A stretch of 5,821 nt of DNA. It comes from Piscirickettsiaceae bacterium. GTDB lineage: Bacteria > Pseudomonadota > Gammaproteobacteria > Thiomicrospirales > Thiomicrospiraceae. The notes beneath the pieces were generated by a model. It saw only the letters and a program-made list of their open reading frames with translations, did no database searches and was not told where the DNA came from. Shown piece by piece: positions 1 through 4,805 of this stretch. The stretch is from NCBI GenBank assembly GCA_021767305.1, contig JAASTL010000081.1, positions 1-5,821 on the forward strand, given 5' to 3'. A program made the position numbers and the translations under genes. How positions within the stretch are numbered: the first letter of the stretch is position 1; each line of letters starts with the position of its first letter.

Positions 1-122
1 CACCAAGAACCATTTTTATTCGTGCAACCTTCTCGTGTTTACACCCTTTGGGTGCAAAGCTCTCATTTGATACGAGCGCTTGAAATGACCTGTCGCCAAT
101 CGTTTAGATGCCTTGAATAGAG
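1..122. other. Unassigned edge sequence downstream of tas
   Basis: No gene can be assigned here. The plus strand is open in frame 1 from the window edge to a TAG at 118-120 (39 codons), and the minus strand is open from 103 to the edge; neither translation is recognised and both lengths are compatible with chance. Two small inverted repeats are visible: CACCC-TTT-GGGTG at 42-54, and TCATTT/AAATGA at 63-68 and 83-88. Neither is followed by a T-run on the minus strand, so no terminator for the tas gene is evident. The stretch could be the tail of a plus-strand gene ending at 120, or plain spacer. Confidence 0.3.
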
Positions 123-1169
123 TTAAGGTGAAGGGTAGGTATACTGATGATGAATCTCTTCTAATTCATGCAATGACTCATCACTTAATTGTACATTAAT
201 AGAGTCAATATTCTCTTCCAGCTGCGCTAAAGTCGTTGCCCCAATAATATTTGCCGTGACAAAAGCGCGGCTATTTACATAAGCTAATGCCATTTGAGCT
301 AATGACAAATTATATTTATTGGCAAGCTCATAATAAGCTTGAGTGGCGGCTTGAGCTTGGCTGTTTTGATAACGGTCAAATCTTGGGAATAGGGTGATTC
401 GAGCATCTTTAGGCCATTGGTTATTTAAATATTTTCCACTTAAAACACCAAAAGCGAGTGGCGAATAAGCTAAACAACCAACATTTTCTTGGTGCGCAAT
501 TTCTGCCAATCCTACCTCATAACTTCTATTCAATAAGCTGTAAGGGTTTTGCACCGAAACAATCTTTTCCAAGCCCATTTTTTCCGCAACTTGGAGAAAT
601 TTCATGGTGCCCCATGCCGTTTCATTAGATAATCCGATAGTACGGATTTTTCCTGCTTCGACTTGTTTAGAAAGGGCACTTAAAGTTTCTTCAATAGGAG
701 TTAAGTCTGTTGGGCTTTGTTGAGGGTAATTAAAACCCAACTTACCAAAGAAATTAGTAGGTCTTTCTGGCCAATGCAGTTGATAGAGGTCGATGTAGTC
801 GGTCTGTAAACGTTGCAGTGATCCATTGAGCGCTTTTTCAATAGTTTGTTCATTAAATCGAGTTTGCCCATTGCGGATATGTTCAACAAATTCAGCAGGT
901 CCAGCGATTTTTGAGGCAAGTACAACCTTAGCGCGCTGTTTAGTTTTGGCAAACCAGTTACCAATAATGGTTTCAGTTGAACCATAAGTTTCTGCTTTAG
1001 GTGGAACAGAATAAAGCTCAGCGGTATCCCAAAAATTGACTCCACGTTCAAGGGCATAATCCATCTGTTCAAACGCTTGTGATTGTGTATTTTGTTCACC
1101 CCATGTCATGGTGCCAAGACAGATGCGGCTTACTTCAATTTCAGAATGACCAAGTTTGCTGTATTCCAT
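123..1169 (-). CDS. tas: Tas-like NADP(H)-dependent aldo/keto reductase
   Basis: This is a soluble aldo/keto reductase (TIM barrel) that should reduce a carbonyl substrate with NADPH; the natural substrate of Tas is not settled. Likeness to E. coli Tas runs the whole length: LGTMTWGEQN near the start, PPKAETYGSTET, HWPERPTNFFGKLG, GLSNETAWG, VQNPYSLLNRS and a YTYPSP C-terminus close to the YTYPAP of Tas. The catalytic tetrad is intact; counted from the upstream GTG at 1178 it is Asp51, Tyr56, Lys90 and His135 (subtract 3 for the start used here). The ATG at 1169 is chosen because MEYSKLG aligns with the Tas N-terminus and GGTGA lies just before it, while the GTG at 1178 has no ribosome site. 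The product is 348 residues, against about 346 for Tas. A terminator separates it from the cyclase upstream, so it is probably transcribed alone. A TATGAT -10-like hexamer lies at 1217-1222 (minus strand) without a good -35. Confidence 0.93.
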   Translation of the reverse strand: MEYSKLGHSEIEVSRICLGTMTWGEQNTQSQAFEQMDYALERGVNFWDTAELYSVPPKAETYGSTETIIGNWFAKTKQRAKVVLASKIAGPAEFVEHIRNGQTRFNEQTIEKALNGSLQRLQTDYIDLYQLHWPERPTNFFGKLGFNYPQQSPTDLTPIEETLSALSKQVEAGKIRTIGLSNETAWGTMKFLQVAEKMGLEKIVSVQNPYSLLNRSYEVGLAEIAHQENVGCLAYSPLAFGVLSGKYLNNQWPKDARITLFPRFDRYQNSQAQAATQAYYELANKYNLSLAQMALAYVNSRAFVTANIIGATTLAQLEENIDSINVQLSDESLHELEEIHHQYTYPSP

Positions 1170-1273
1170 TTTCACCACTTTAATTTATTTGAATAAGGTT
1201 TGATTTTACTCTTTTAATCATAAGTAGTTGTGATGCGTAGGGCTAAACAAATAGAGTTAAACATTTTGCCTAC

Positions 1274-1304
1274 AAAAAAGCCTGCAAGATGAATATGCAG
1301 GCTT
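1274..1304 (-). terminator. Intrinsic terminator of the diguanylate cyclase gene
   Basis: A perfect 9-bp stem, AAGCCTGCA (1278-1286) with TGCAGGCTT (1296-1304), closes a 9-base loop. Read on the minus strand the stem is followed by a run of T (the A-run at 1274-1279). It lies about 45 bases after the cyclase stop codon and before the tas gene, so it should end the cyclase transcript and insulate tas. On the plus strand the T-tract is interrupted and much poorer. Confidence 0.8.
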
Positions 1305-1348
1305 GTTTGATTTTAAGGCATTTGTTTTTAAGCAAATAACAACTTAAT

Positions 1349-2386
1349 TTAAATTAGCATTTCATGCATAACGTTATTGCGTCCGGCATGTTTAGCCGCG
1401 TAGAGGCTTTGGTCAGCACGGTTGATAAAGCTATCAAGATCATCGTGTTCACCGTGGAAAAAAGAGATACCAAAAGAAGCAGTAACCGGTTTAATCGGTT
1501 CACTGGAGCCTTTTAAAGTGAGTCTAACGGCCTCGAGTTCTTGGCGAATTTGCTCTGCTCGCGCAGTGGCTTCATCAAGCGAGGTGTTTTTTAGAATAAT
1601 GGCAAACTCTTCACCACCATATCGACAAATGCGTTCATTCGGCTGGGCATCTTTTTTCATGACTTTGGCATAGTAGCGCAGAATACTGTCACCAATAGTA
1701 TGACCGTAGGTGTCGTTTACCGATTTAAAATGATCAATATCCGTAAGAATCAAACAGAATGGTTCAGGGTTGTGCTGATGATGAATACTTAAATCTTGAA
1801 TAAGGTTGTTGAAGGCTTTACGGTTGCCAAGTTGAGTAAGGTCATCGGTCATGGCTTCCCGACGCGCCTCATTCAGTTCTTTGCGGAGTTGTTTAACTTC
1901 TTCAGAACTATTATGAACTTCATGGCTCATCTGCATGGAGTGATTTTCCATGTTTTCAGCCGCAGAAATAATGGAATCCGTTAACTTTTCAATATCTTTT
2001 TTGGTGGCAGGTGAGTCTTTTAGCTCTTTGGCAAAGTCGTTAATTTGTTTGGTTTGTGAAGAGATGTCGATATTTAAATCGTTCATTTTATAGAGAACGG
2101 TATCGACAAATTTTTTCATGGCAAATTCATAATCAATTGCTTCTTTCGGTTCTGGAGTTTCGAGAAATTGTTCATAAAAGCGCAAACCTAGAGTGTCATT
2201 GAATGATTTCGCACCTTCTGGCAGAGCGTTAATCTCTTTTACTAACGCTTGATTTTCACCAATAAAGTAGTGGTACCAAACCAAGTAATTCATTGGGTTT
2301 GGGTTAATATCCGTCTCTGCAAAAATACGATTTATCTTTTGACTGATAGCTTTGGATTTTTCAGGTGTGCTTTTGACTTTTATCAT
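1349..2386 (-). CDS. Soluble GGDEF-domain diguanylate cyclase
   Basis: The protein should make cyclic di-GMP from two GTP in the cytoplasm. Numbered from the ATG at 2386 (345 residues), the first 90 or so residues form a helical N-terminal domain with NPMNYLVWYHY, a pattern met in other soluble GGDEF proteins; its ligand is unknown. A charged helical linker, probably coiled coil, runs from about 105 to 178. The GGDEF domain covers about 180-343: TDDLTQLGNR, then ILTDIDHFKSVNDTYGH with metal-binding Asp216 and Asp218, then RYGGEEF with GGEEF at 257-261, and LYAAKHAGRNN near the end. These active-site features are complete. The usual RxxD inhibitory site five residues before GGEEF reads QPNE, so canonical product inhibition is probably lost. 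No membrane segment or signal peptide is present. A longer frame begins at a GTG at 2401, but only the ATG has a purine-rich GAGAG upstream. A terminator follows the gene. Confidence 0.93.
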   Translation of the reverse strand: MIKVKSTPEKSKAISQKINRIFAETDINPNPMNYLVWYHYFIGENQALVKEINALPEGAKSFNDTLGLRFYEQFLETPEPKEAIDYEFAMKKFVDTVLYKMNDLNIDISSQTKQINDFAKELKDSPATKKDIEKLTDSIISAAENMENHSMQMSHEVHNSSEEVKQLRKELNEARREAMTDDLTQLGNRKAFNNLIQDLSIHHQHNPEPFCLILTDIDHFKSVNDTYGHTIGDSILRYYAKVMKKDAQPNERICRYGGEEFAIILKNTSLDEATARAEQIRQELEAVRLTLKGSSEPIKPVTASFGISFFHGEHDDLDSFINRADQSLYAAKHAGRNNVMHEMLI

Positions 2387-2401
2387 TGTTATTTCTCTCA
2401 C

Positions 2402-2700
2402 TTTTCAATACGAAAGAATATGTTTAGTTCATACTATGTATTCATATTATGTAATCAACTAAGTAAGCATTTAAAACCGGAATAGGTTTATGCTTTTTGT
2501 ATTAATTGCTAGTTATGATAAAGCCTAAATCAGAATAGAACATACATACATGTACGTAACTTAATGGTTATTTGTAAGTTTTTTTTAATTTATTGTTCAT
2601 TGTAAATTCTACTTAATATTTAAAGGGCCAAAATAATTGAGTTTTTTTATAACTCAGCGAGCTTAAAAATAGATCTTAATTTCAAGATAAGGATAAAAAT
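2402..2700. other. Divergent intergenic region, cyclase / cyclotransferase
   Basis: About 300 bases separate the two divergently oriented genes. Apart from the minus-strand promoter candidate, there is an 8-base palindrome TACATGTA at 2547-2554, extendable to a 14-base imperfect palindrome at 2544-2557 (one mismatched pair), which could be an operator. A weak hairpin, TGAGTT (2638-2643) with AACTCA (2651-2656), lies upstream of the cyclotransferase gene. For the plus strand, isolated -10-like hexamers exist (TATGAT at 2514-2519, TATAAC at 2648-2653), but neither has a matching -35 at proper spacing. No small gene with a ribosome binding site was found. Confidence 0.4.
2431..2458 (-). promoter_or_regulatory. 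Candidate sigma-70 promoter for the cyclase gene
   Basis: On the minus strand TTGATT (2453-2458) is followed after 16 bases by TAGTAT (2431-2436). Each hexamer matches 4 of 6 consensus bases. Transcription would start near 2424, giving a leader of roughly 40 bases before the ATG at 2386. The surroundings are so AT-rich that other -10-like hexamers exist, so this is only the best-placed candidate. Confidence 0.4.
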
Positions 2701-3114
2701 ATGCAGCACTGTTTTGCTTATGGCAGCCTAATGTGCCCAGATATTATGCAGGGGGTATGTAATCAACAATTAATAAGTTGTACTAGCCGTTTGCAAGGGT
2801 ATAGACGTTATAAAGTTAAGGGTGAAGAATATCCCGGTTTAAGGTCCTGCCAAGCCAGTTCTGTTAGTGGCAAACTCTATTTTGATTTAAATGACGAAGC
2901 ATGGCGCAGGCTTGATGCTTTTGAAGGCGAATATTATGTGCGAGAAGAGGTGGAGGTTGAGACTAAGCAATATGGTTGGATTACAGCCGGTGTCTATATT
3001 TTTAAACCACAGTACTTCTCGTTATTGGATGAGCAGGAATGGTCTTTTGAAGAGTTTATAAAAGGTGGTAAGGCTAGGTTTGAAAATGAATACAAAGGTT
3101 ATGAGGAGCTTTAA
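2701..3114 (+). CDS. Gamma-glutamylcyclotransferase-like (AIG2/GGCT fold) protein
   Basis: This 137-residue protein belongs to the GGCT/AIG2-like family, small cytoplasmic enzymes that cyclise gamma-glutamyl groups to 5-oxoproline and release the attached amine. Family hallmarks are in order: FAYGSLM at 5-11 (the YGSL substrate loop), GYRRYKVKGEEYPGLR at 33-48, a short GKLYFDL strand at 57-63, and LDAFEGEYYVREEV at 71-84. In that last motif Glu75 occupies the position of the catalytic acid and YxR follows as usual. Length is normal for the single-domain family. AAGGA at 2689-2693, seven bases before the ATG, supports the start. The true substrate (gamma-glutamyl amino acid, gamma-glutamylamine or other) cannot be told from sequence, and many bacterial members have no proven activity. 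It is divergent from the cyclase and probably transcribed alone. Confidence 0.88.
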   Translation: MQHCFAYGSLMCPDIMQGVCNQQLISCTSRLQGYRRYKVKGEEYPGLRSCQASSVSGKLYFDLNDEAWRRLDAFEGEYYVREEVEVETKQYGWITAGVYIFKPQYFSLLDEQEWSFEEFIKGGKARFENEYKGYEEL

Positions 3115-3123
3115 TTCTTTAAT

Positions 3124-3150
3124 AAATGTAATATATTTACATTTTATTTT
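3124..3150 (+). terminator. Possible weak AT-rich terminator after the cyclotransferase gene
   Basis: An 8-bp stem, AAATGTAA (3124-3131) with TTACATTT (3137-3144), closes a 5-base TATAT loop and is followed by a T-rich tract. It lies ten bases after the stop codon. Only one pair is G-C, so the hairpin is weak. Its right arm also contains the -35 hexamer of the next promoter, so the symmetry may instead be incidental or a regulator site. Confidence 0.35.
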
Positions 3151-3164
3151 TAAACGATTATAAT
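3136..3164 (+). promoter_or_regulatory. Strong sigma-70 promoter for the 49-codon gene
   Basis: TTTACA (3136-3141, 5 of 6 consensus bases) and TATAAT (3159-3164, perfect) are separated by exactly 17 bases. This is the best promoter match in the window. Transcription would start near 3171, about 210 bases before the ATG at 3381. An inverted repeat AAACGATT (3152-3159) / AATCGTTT (3181-3188) straddles the -10 element and the start point, so a repressor or activator could act there. Confidence 0.7.
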
Positions 3165-3170
3165 AGCCTC

Positions 3171-3380
3171 AAGCCATAACAATCGTTTTGACTAAACAGT
3201 TACTCACTAATTAATTGCATATAAGCAATTAATCTTTATTAGTCTTAGAGTTTCACTGGTAATTTCAGTCTGATTTTAGGAACAATGTGGTTCGCTTAAG
3301 AGGTTGTTTGATGGTGATTCAAAGTCGATTATTTAACAATCGGACTTAAGCCAATTCATATTTAATCAATCGGAGCGATT
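3171..3380 (+). promoter_or_regulatory. Long, potentially structured 5' leader
   Basis: The predicted transcript has a leader of about 210 bases with no obvious coding frame but several inverted repeats. ATTAATTGC (3210-3218) pairs with GCAATTAAT (3225-3233) round a 6-base loop. GACTAA (3190-3195) can pair outside it with TTAGTC (3239-3244). GCTTAAG (3294-3300) can pair with CTTAAGC (3345-3351). AAGTCGATT (3322-3330) pairs with AATCG-G-ACTT (3338-3347), with one bulged G and a 7-base loop. The last two compete for 3345-3347, so alternative folds are possible. No known riboswitch class was recognised. This may be a cis-regulatory leader or part of a small RNA ending at the terminator at 3641. 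The pairings are by eye; no folding was run. Confidence 0.45.
3368..3380 (+). promoter_or_regulatory. Hairpin enclosing the ribosome binding site of the 49-codon gene
   Basis: AATCG (3368-3372), a GAG loop and CGATT (3376-3380) form a compact 5-bp hairpin directly before the ATG. The Shine-Dalgarno GGAG (3372-3375) sits in its loop and closing pair, spaced 5 bases from the start. The left arm repeats AATCGGA found at 3338-3344, and both copies can pair with TCGATT at 3325-3330, which would give a way to hide or free the ribosome site. Confidence 0.45.
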
Positions 3381-3530
3381 ATGAAAACTTTAGCATTTAC
3401 TCTTTTATTCTCTTTTAGTGCGGTCTCTTCTGCATCCACCTGGTCGTGGGATAGCAGTGAGCCTTTACCAAAAGCTCAGCACTCTGAACAAGAACAAATT
3501 GAAAAAGGTATTAACTGGTCTTGGCTTTAA
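3381..3530 (+). CDS. Small secreted peptide, 49 codons, unknown function
   Basis: The family is not recognised. The first 18 residues are a clean Sec signal peptide: Met-Lys start, hydrophobic core LAFTLLFSFSAV, and a small-residue cleavage region SSA|S after Ala18. The predicted mature peptide is only 31 residues, acidic and Gln/Glu-rich in the middle (HSEQEQIEK), and carries Trp-Ser-Trp near both ends: TWSWD at 20-24 and NWSWL at 45-49. It has no cysteine. The ATG is fixed by GGAG five bases upstream. A consensus promoter and long leader precede it and a strong terminator follows, so it appears to be a self-contained transcription unit. It should act in the periplasm or outside the cell. 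The alternative is a fortuitous frame in a regulatory RNA, but signal peptide, ribosome site and position argue for a real gene. Confidence 0.72.
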   Translation: MKTLAFTLLFSFSAVSSASTWSWDSSEPLPKAQHSEQEQIEKGINWSWL

Positions 3531-3536
3531 AGCCAA
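3521..3536. repeat. Perfect 16-base palindrome across a stop codon
   Basis: TTGGCTTTAAAGCCAA is a perfect palindrome covering the last two codons and the TAA stop of the 49-codon gene. In RNA it could form a 6-bp stem with a TTAA loop. An overlapping repeat AGCCA-A-TGGCT lies at 3531-3541. It may shape termination of translation, mRNA decay or a protein site; no T-run follows, so it is not itself an intrinsic terminator. Confidence 0.6.
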
Positions 3537-3584
3537 TGGCTGGAACAGTTTAAATTCTTCTTAATTTCTGATGCTTCACTCTTG

Positions 3585-3641
3585 CCGTCAAAGTCTGGGA
3601 TTTAAATCATGGTCAATCTCAGACTCCCTGACGGTTTTTTT
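3585..3641 (+). terminator. Strong intrinsic terminator after the 49-codon gene
   Basis: A two-part stem precedes seven T residues (3635-3641). The outer stem is CCGTCA (3585-3590) with TGACGG (3629-3634). The inner stem is AGTCTGGGA (3592-3600) with TCTCAGACT (3617-3625), containing one G-U pair, separated from the outer stem by a small asymmetric internal loop. It begins about 55 bases after the stop codon and would end the transcript started near 3171, giving an RNA of about 470 bases. Confidence 0.85.
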
Positions 3642-3769
3642 ATGTAATTTTGCAAAGCTTTATTCAAGAGTTTATTCAGTTTACTACTGATGATGTTTGT
3701 TACGCTAAATCCTAAGCTTATGTGTGTTTATAAGGCTGGATTTAAATAAATTAGCAGGTAGGTGAACTT
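3642..3769 (+). other. Spacer before the 30-codon membrane peptide gene
   Basis: No gene is seen here. A TATAAG -10-like hexamer occurs at 3729-3734, but no fitting -35 lies at 16-18 bases. The promoter of the following small gene is therefore uncertain; it could depend on an activator or on readthrough of the terminator before it. Confidence 0.35.
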
Positions 3770-3862
3770 ATGCACGATATAGGTTTTGATTTTTCCTTAG
3801 TGTTATTCATTGCTATTTTTGTAGTGGCGTTTGTTCTAATGGTGATTACTAAAAACAAATAG
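3770..3862 (+). CDS. Small single-span membrane peptide, 30 codons, unknown
   Basis: The frame encodes 30 residues of which about 6-26 form one uninterrupted hydrophobic helix (FDFSLVLFIAIFVVAFVLMVI). The short acidic N-terminus (MHDIGFD) and basic C-terminus (TKNK) predict N-outside, C-inside topology by the positive-inside rule. Start choice is supported by an excellent Shine-Dalgarno AGGTGA (3760-3765), four bases before the ATG. Composition and size resemble small accessory subunits of membrane complexes, but it does not match KdpF or CydX as remembered, and no partner complex is encoded nearby. It precedes the exported 193-residue protein by 140 bases. A chance hydrophobic frame in AT-rich DNA is possible, but the ribosome site and clean charge pattern favour a real gene. 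Confidence 0.6.
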   Translation: MHDIGFDFSLVLFIAIFVVAFVLMVITKNK

Positions 3863-3877
3863 TTAACCAAATAGTTA
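3856..3877. repeat. 12-base tandem duplication over a stop codon
   Basis: CAAATAGTTA occurs at 3856-3865 and again at 3868-3877, a period of 12. The first copy contains the TAG stop of the 30-codon gene, so the duplication starts within the coding end. The 10-base string TAACCAAATA (3864-3873) within it recurs exactly at the stop of the 193-residue gene (4582-4591). Confidence 0.7.
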
Positions 3878-3909
3878 TTTAAGTCGTCGGTTTAAATATT
3901 GGATTAAGT

Positions 3910-3938
3910 TTGATTTGTTGCCGTTTTATCGGTATGTT
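3910..3938 (+). promoter_or_regulatory. Candidate promoter for the 193-residue exported protein
   Basis: TTGATT (3910-3915) and TATGTT (3933-3938) are 17 bases apart, each matching 4 of 6 consensus bases. The start would be near 3945, giving a leader of about 58 bases that contains the GC-rich hairpin at 3958-3980. The match is moderate and unproven. Confidence 0.38.
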
Positions 3939-3957
3939 GGTTGGTGATTTTTTTACA

Positions 3958-3980
3958 GCGTGGGGTAGCAGACCCAGCGC
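3958..3980 (+). promoter_or_regulatory. GC-rich leader hairpin before the exported protein gene
   Basis: GCG-TGGG (3958-3964) pairs with CCCA-G-CGC (3973-3980), with one bulged G and an 8-base loop. It ends 11 bases before the Shine-Dalgarno AAGGA (3992-3996). It is unusually GC-rich for this region. No T-run follows, so it is more likely to stabilise mRNA or regulate translation than to terminate. Confidence 0.45.
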
Positions 3981-4002
3981 ACAGTTTATCTAAGGAATTT
4001 TT

Positions 4003-4584
4003 ATGCGTTTATTTTCTAAAGCATGGTTAACTGCCATGGTTTTCTCTCTGTTCTCTTTTTCAGTTCAGGCTCAACCAGGAATGGCAGGGCAAGCTCCTCA
4101 GCTAACCGAAGAACAAAAACAGATTATGACTCAAATTCAGCAATCGCAAATGAAACTGGCTGAGGCTGAAAAAACCATCCAGGAATTAGAAGCTAAGGTT
4201 ATTGGTGGTTCTCCAGCACTGCAAAAGCAGCAAGAAGAGCTCAAAAATAAAATAACCAGCATTATCAATACGGGTGGTTATGATTTAGAAGCTGAGCAAA
4301 AAGCATTACAGGGCATTATGGCAAAATACAAACAAAGTGGTGAAAAACCTTCAGATGCGGTTATTGCAGACTTTCAGAAAAGACAGCAAGCTATGCAGAT
4401 GAAGAGACAGCAAGCGATGGAAAATCCTGAAGTGCAAAAAGCATTTAAAGAATTTAACGATGAAATGATGAAAGCTGCACTTAAAGTTAACCCGAATACA
4501 GAGACCATGATTGAAGGCATGAAAACTGAATTTGCAAAATTGATGCAATTGCGTCAAAAACTGCAGCAGTCAATGGCCAAGTAA
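4003..4584 (+). CDS. Exported helical Gln/Met-rich protein, unknown function
   Basis: The family is not recognised. The 193-residue product begins with a typical Sec signal peptide (MRLFSKAW, hydrophobic AMVFSLFSFS, cleavage after VQA at residue 23). There is no lipobox cysteine, so the mature protein of about 170 residues should be soluble in the periplasm. It is almost wholly helical by composition: a Glu/Lys/Gln heptad-like stretch at about 35-90 suggests coiled coil, GGY at 91-93 marks a break, a very Gln/Met-rich segment lies at 124-140 (FQKRQQAMQMKRQQAMENP), and a conserved-looking helix pair runs from 143 to the end. The mature part has no Cys and no Trp. AAGGA six bases before the ATG supports the start. 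A strong terminator follows and a possible promoter precedes it, so it is probably monocistronic. A chaperone-like or scaffolding role is conceivable but not shown. Confidence 0.85.
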   Translation: MRLFSKAWLTAMVFSLFSFSVQAQPGMAGQAPQLTEEQKQIMTQIQQSQMKLAEAEKTIQELEAKVIGGSPALQKQQEELKNKITSIINTGGYDLEAEQKALQGIMAKYKQSGEKPSDAVIADFQKRQQAMQMKRQQAMENPEVQKAFKEFNDEMMKAALKVNPNTETMIEGMKTEFAKLMQLRQKLQQSMAK

Positions 4585-4607
4585 CCAAATAACTTTCCAT
4601 ACGATTC

Positions 4608-4633
4608 GTTAATATAAATCGTTAATACAAATC
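4608..4633. repeat. 13-base tandem duplication after the exported protein gene
   Basis: GTTAATATAAATC (4608-4620) is followed directly by GTTAATACAAATC (4621-4633), with 12 of 13 bases identical. It lies between the stop codon and the terminator, in the untranslated 3' end. It resembles replication-slippage products and, in base content, the repeats at 3856 and 5530. Confidence 0.65.
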
Positions 4634-4636
4634 CTT

Positions 4637-4673
4637 AAAACCGCCTTTGAAAATAATCTGAGGCGGTTTTTTT
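4637..4673 (+). terminator. Strong intrinsic terminator after the exported protein gene
   Basis: AAAACCGCCT (4637-4646) pairs perfectly with AGGCGGTTTT (4661-4670) around a 14-base loop, and the T-run extends from 4667 to 4673. The A-run on the left arm gives a shorter T-run on the opposite strand, so it could act weakly in both directions. It insulates the dUTPase gene downstream. Confidence 0.9.
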
Positions 4674-4805
4674 ATATCTTGAATATTATCTGCTTTCTTG
4701 GGTGCTTTATCTCTTTGGGTATTGGGAATATTATTCAGAATCGACTATTTACTCAGACAATACAAATTAGTCACCCTAATCATTAATTTAAAAGCGTGAA
4801 AACCT

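Noticed and set aside
701..1099. 132-codon open frame on the minus strand inside the tas gene
   Set aside because: It overlaps the well-supported aldo/keto reductase in another frame, has low-complexity unrecognisable translation and no ribosome site.
1217..1222. TATGAT as the -10 of a tas promoter on the minus strand
   Set aside because: No acceptable -35 hexamer at 15-19 bases; mentioned only within the tas entry.
1422..1984. Two plus-strand open frames antisense to the cyclase gene
   Set aside because: They are shadows of the GGDEF reading frame, without ribosome sites or family likeness.
2249..2485. 78-codon plus-strand frame crossing the cyclase start
   Set aside because: Antisense to the cyclase N-terminus and its promoter; translation shows no domain.
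2638..2656. TGAGTT/AACTCA hairpin upstream of the cyclotransferase as a terminator
   Set aside because: Six weak pairs, T-run is in the loop rather than after the stem, and no transcript is known to arrive there.
3171..3380. Known riboswitch (cyclic di-GMP, glycine, TPP) in the leader
   Set aside because: I looked for the conserved cores of common classes and found none; the structures noted are not assigned to any class.
3689..3750. Short ATG frame of about 20 codons before the membrane peptide gene
   Set aside because: No Shine-Dalgarno upstream and no recognisable feature in the translation.
4681..4734. GAATATTAT direct repeat at 4681-4689 and 4726-4734
   Set aside because: Nine AT-rich bases at 45-base spacing; expected by chance here and not flanking any element.
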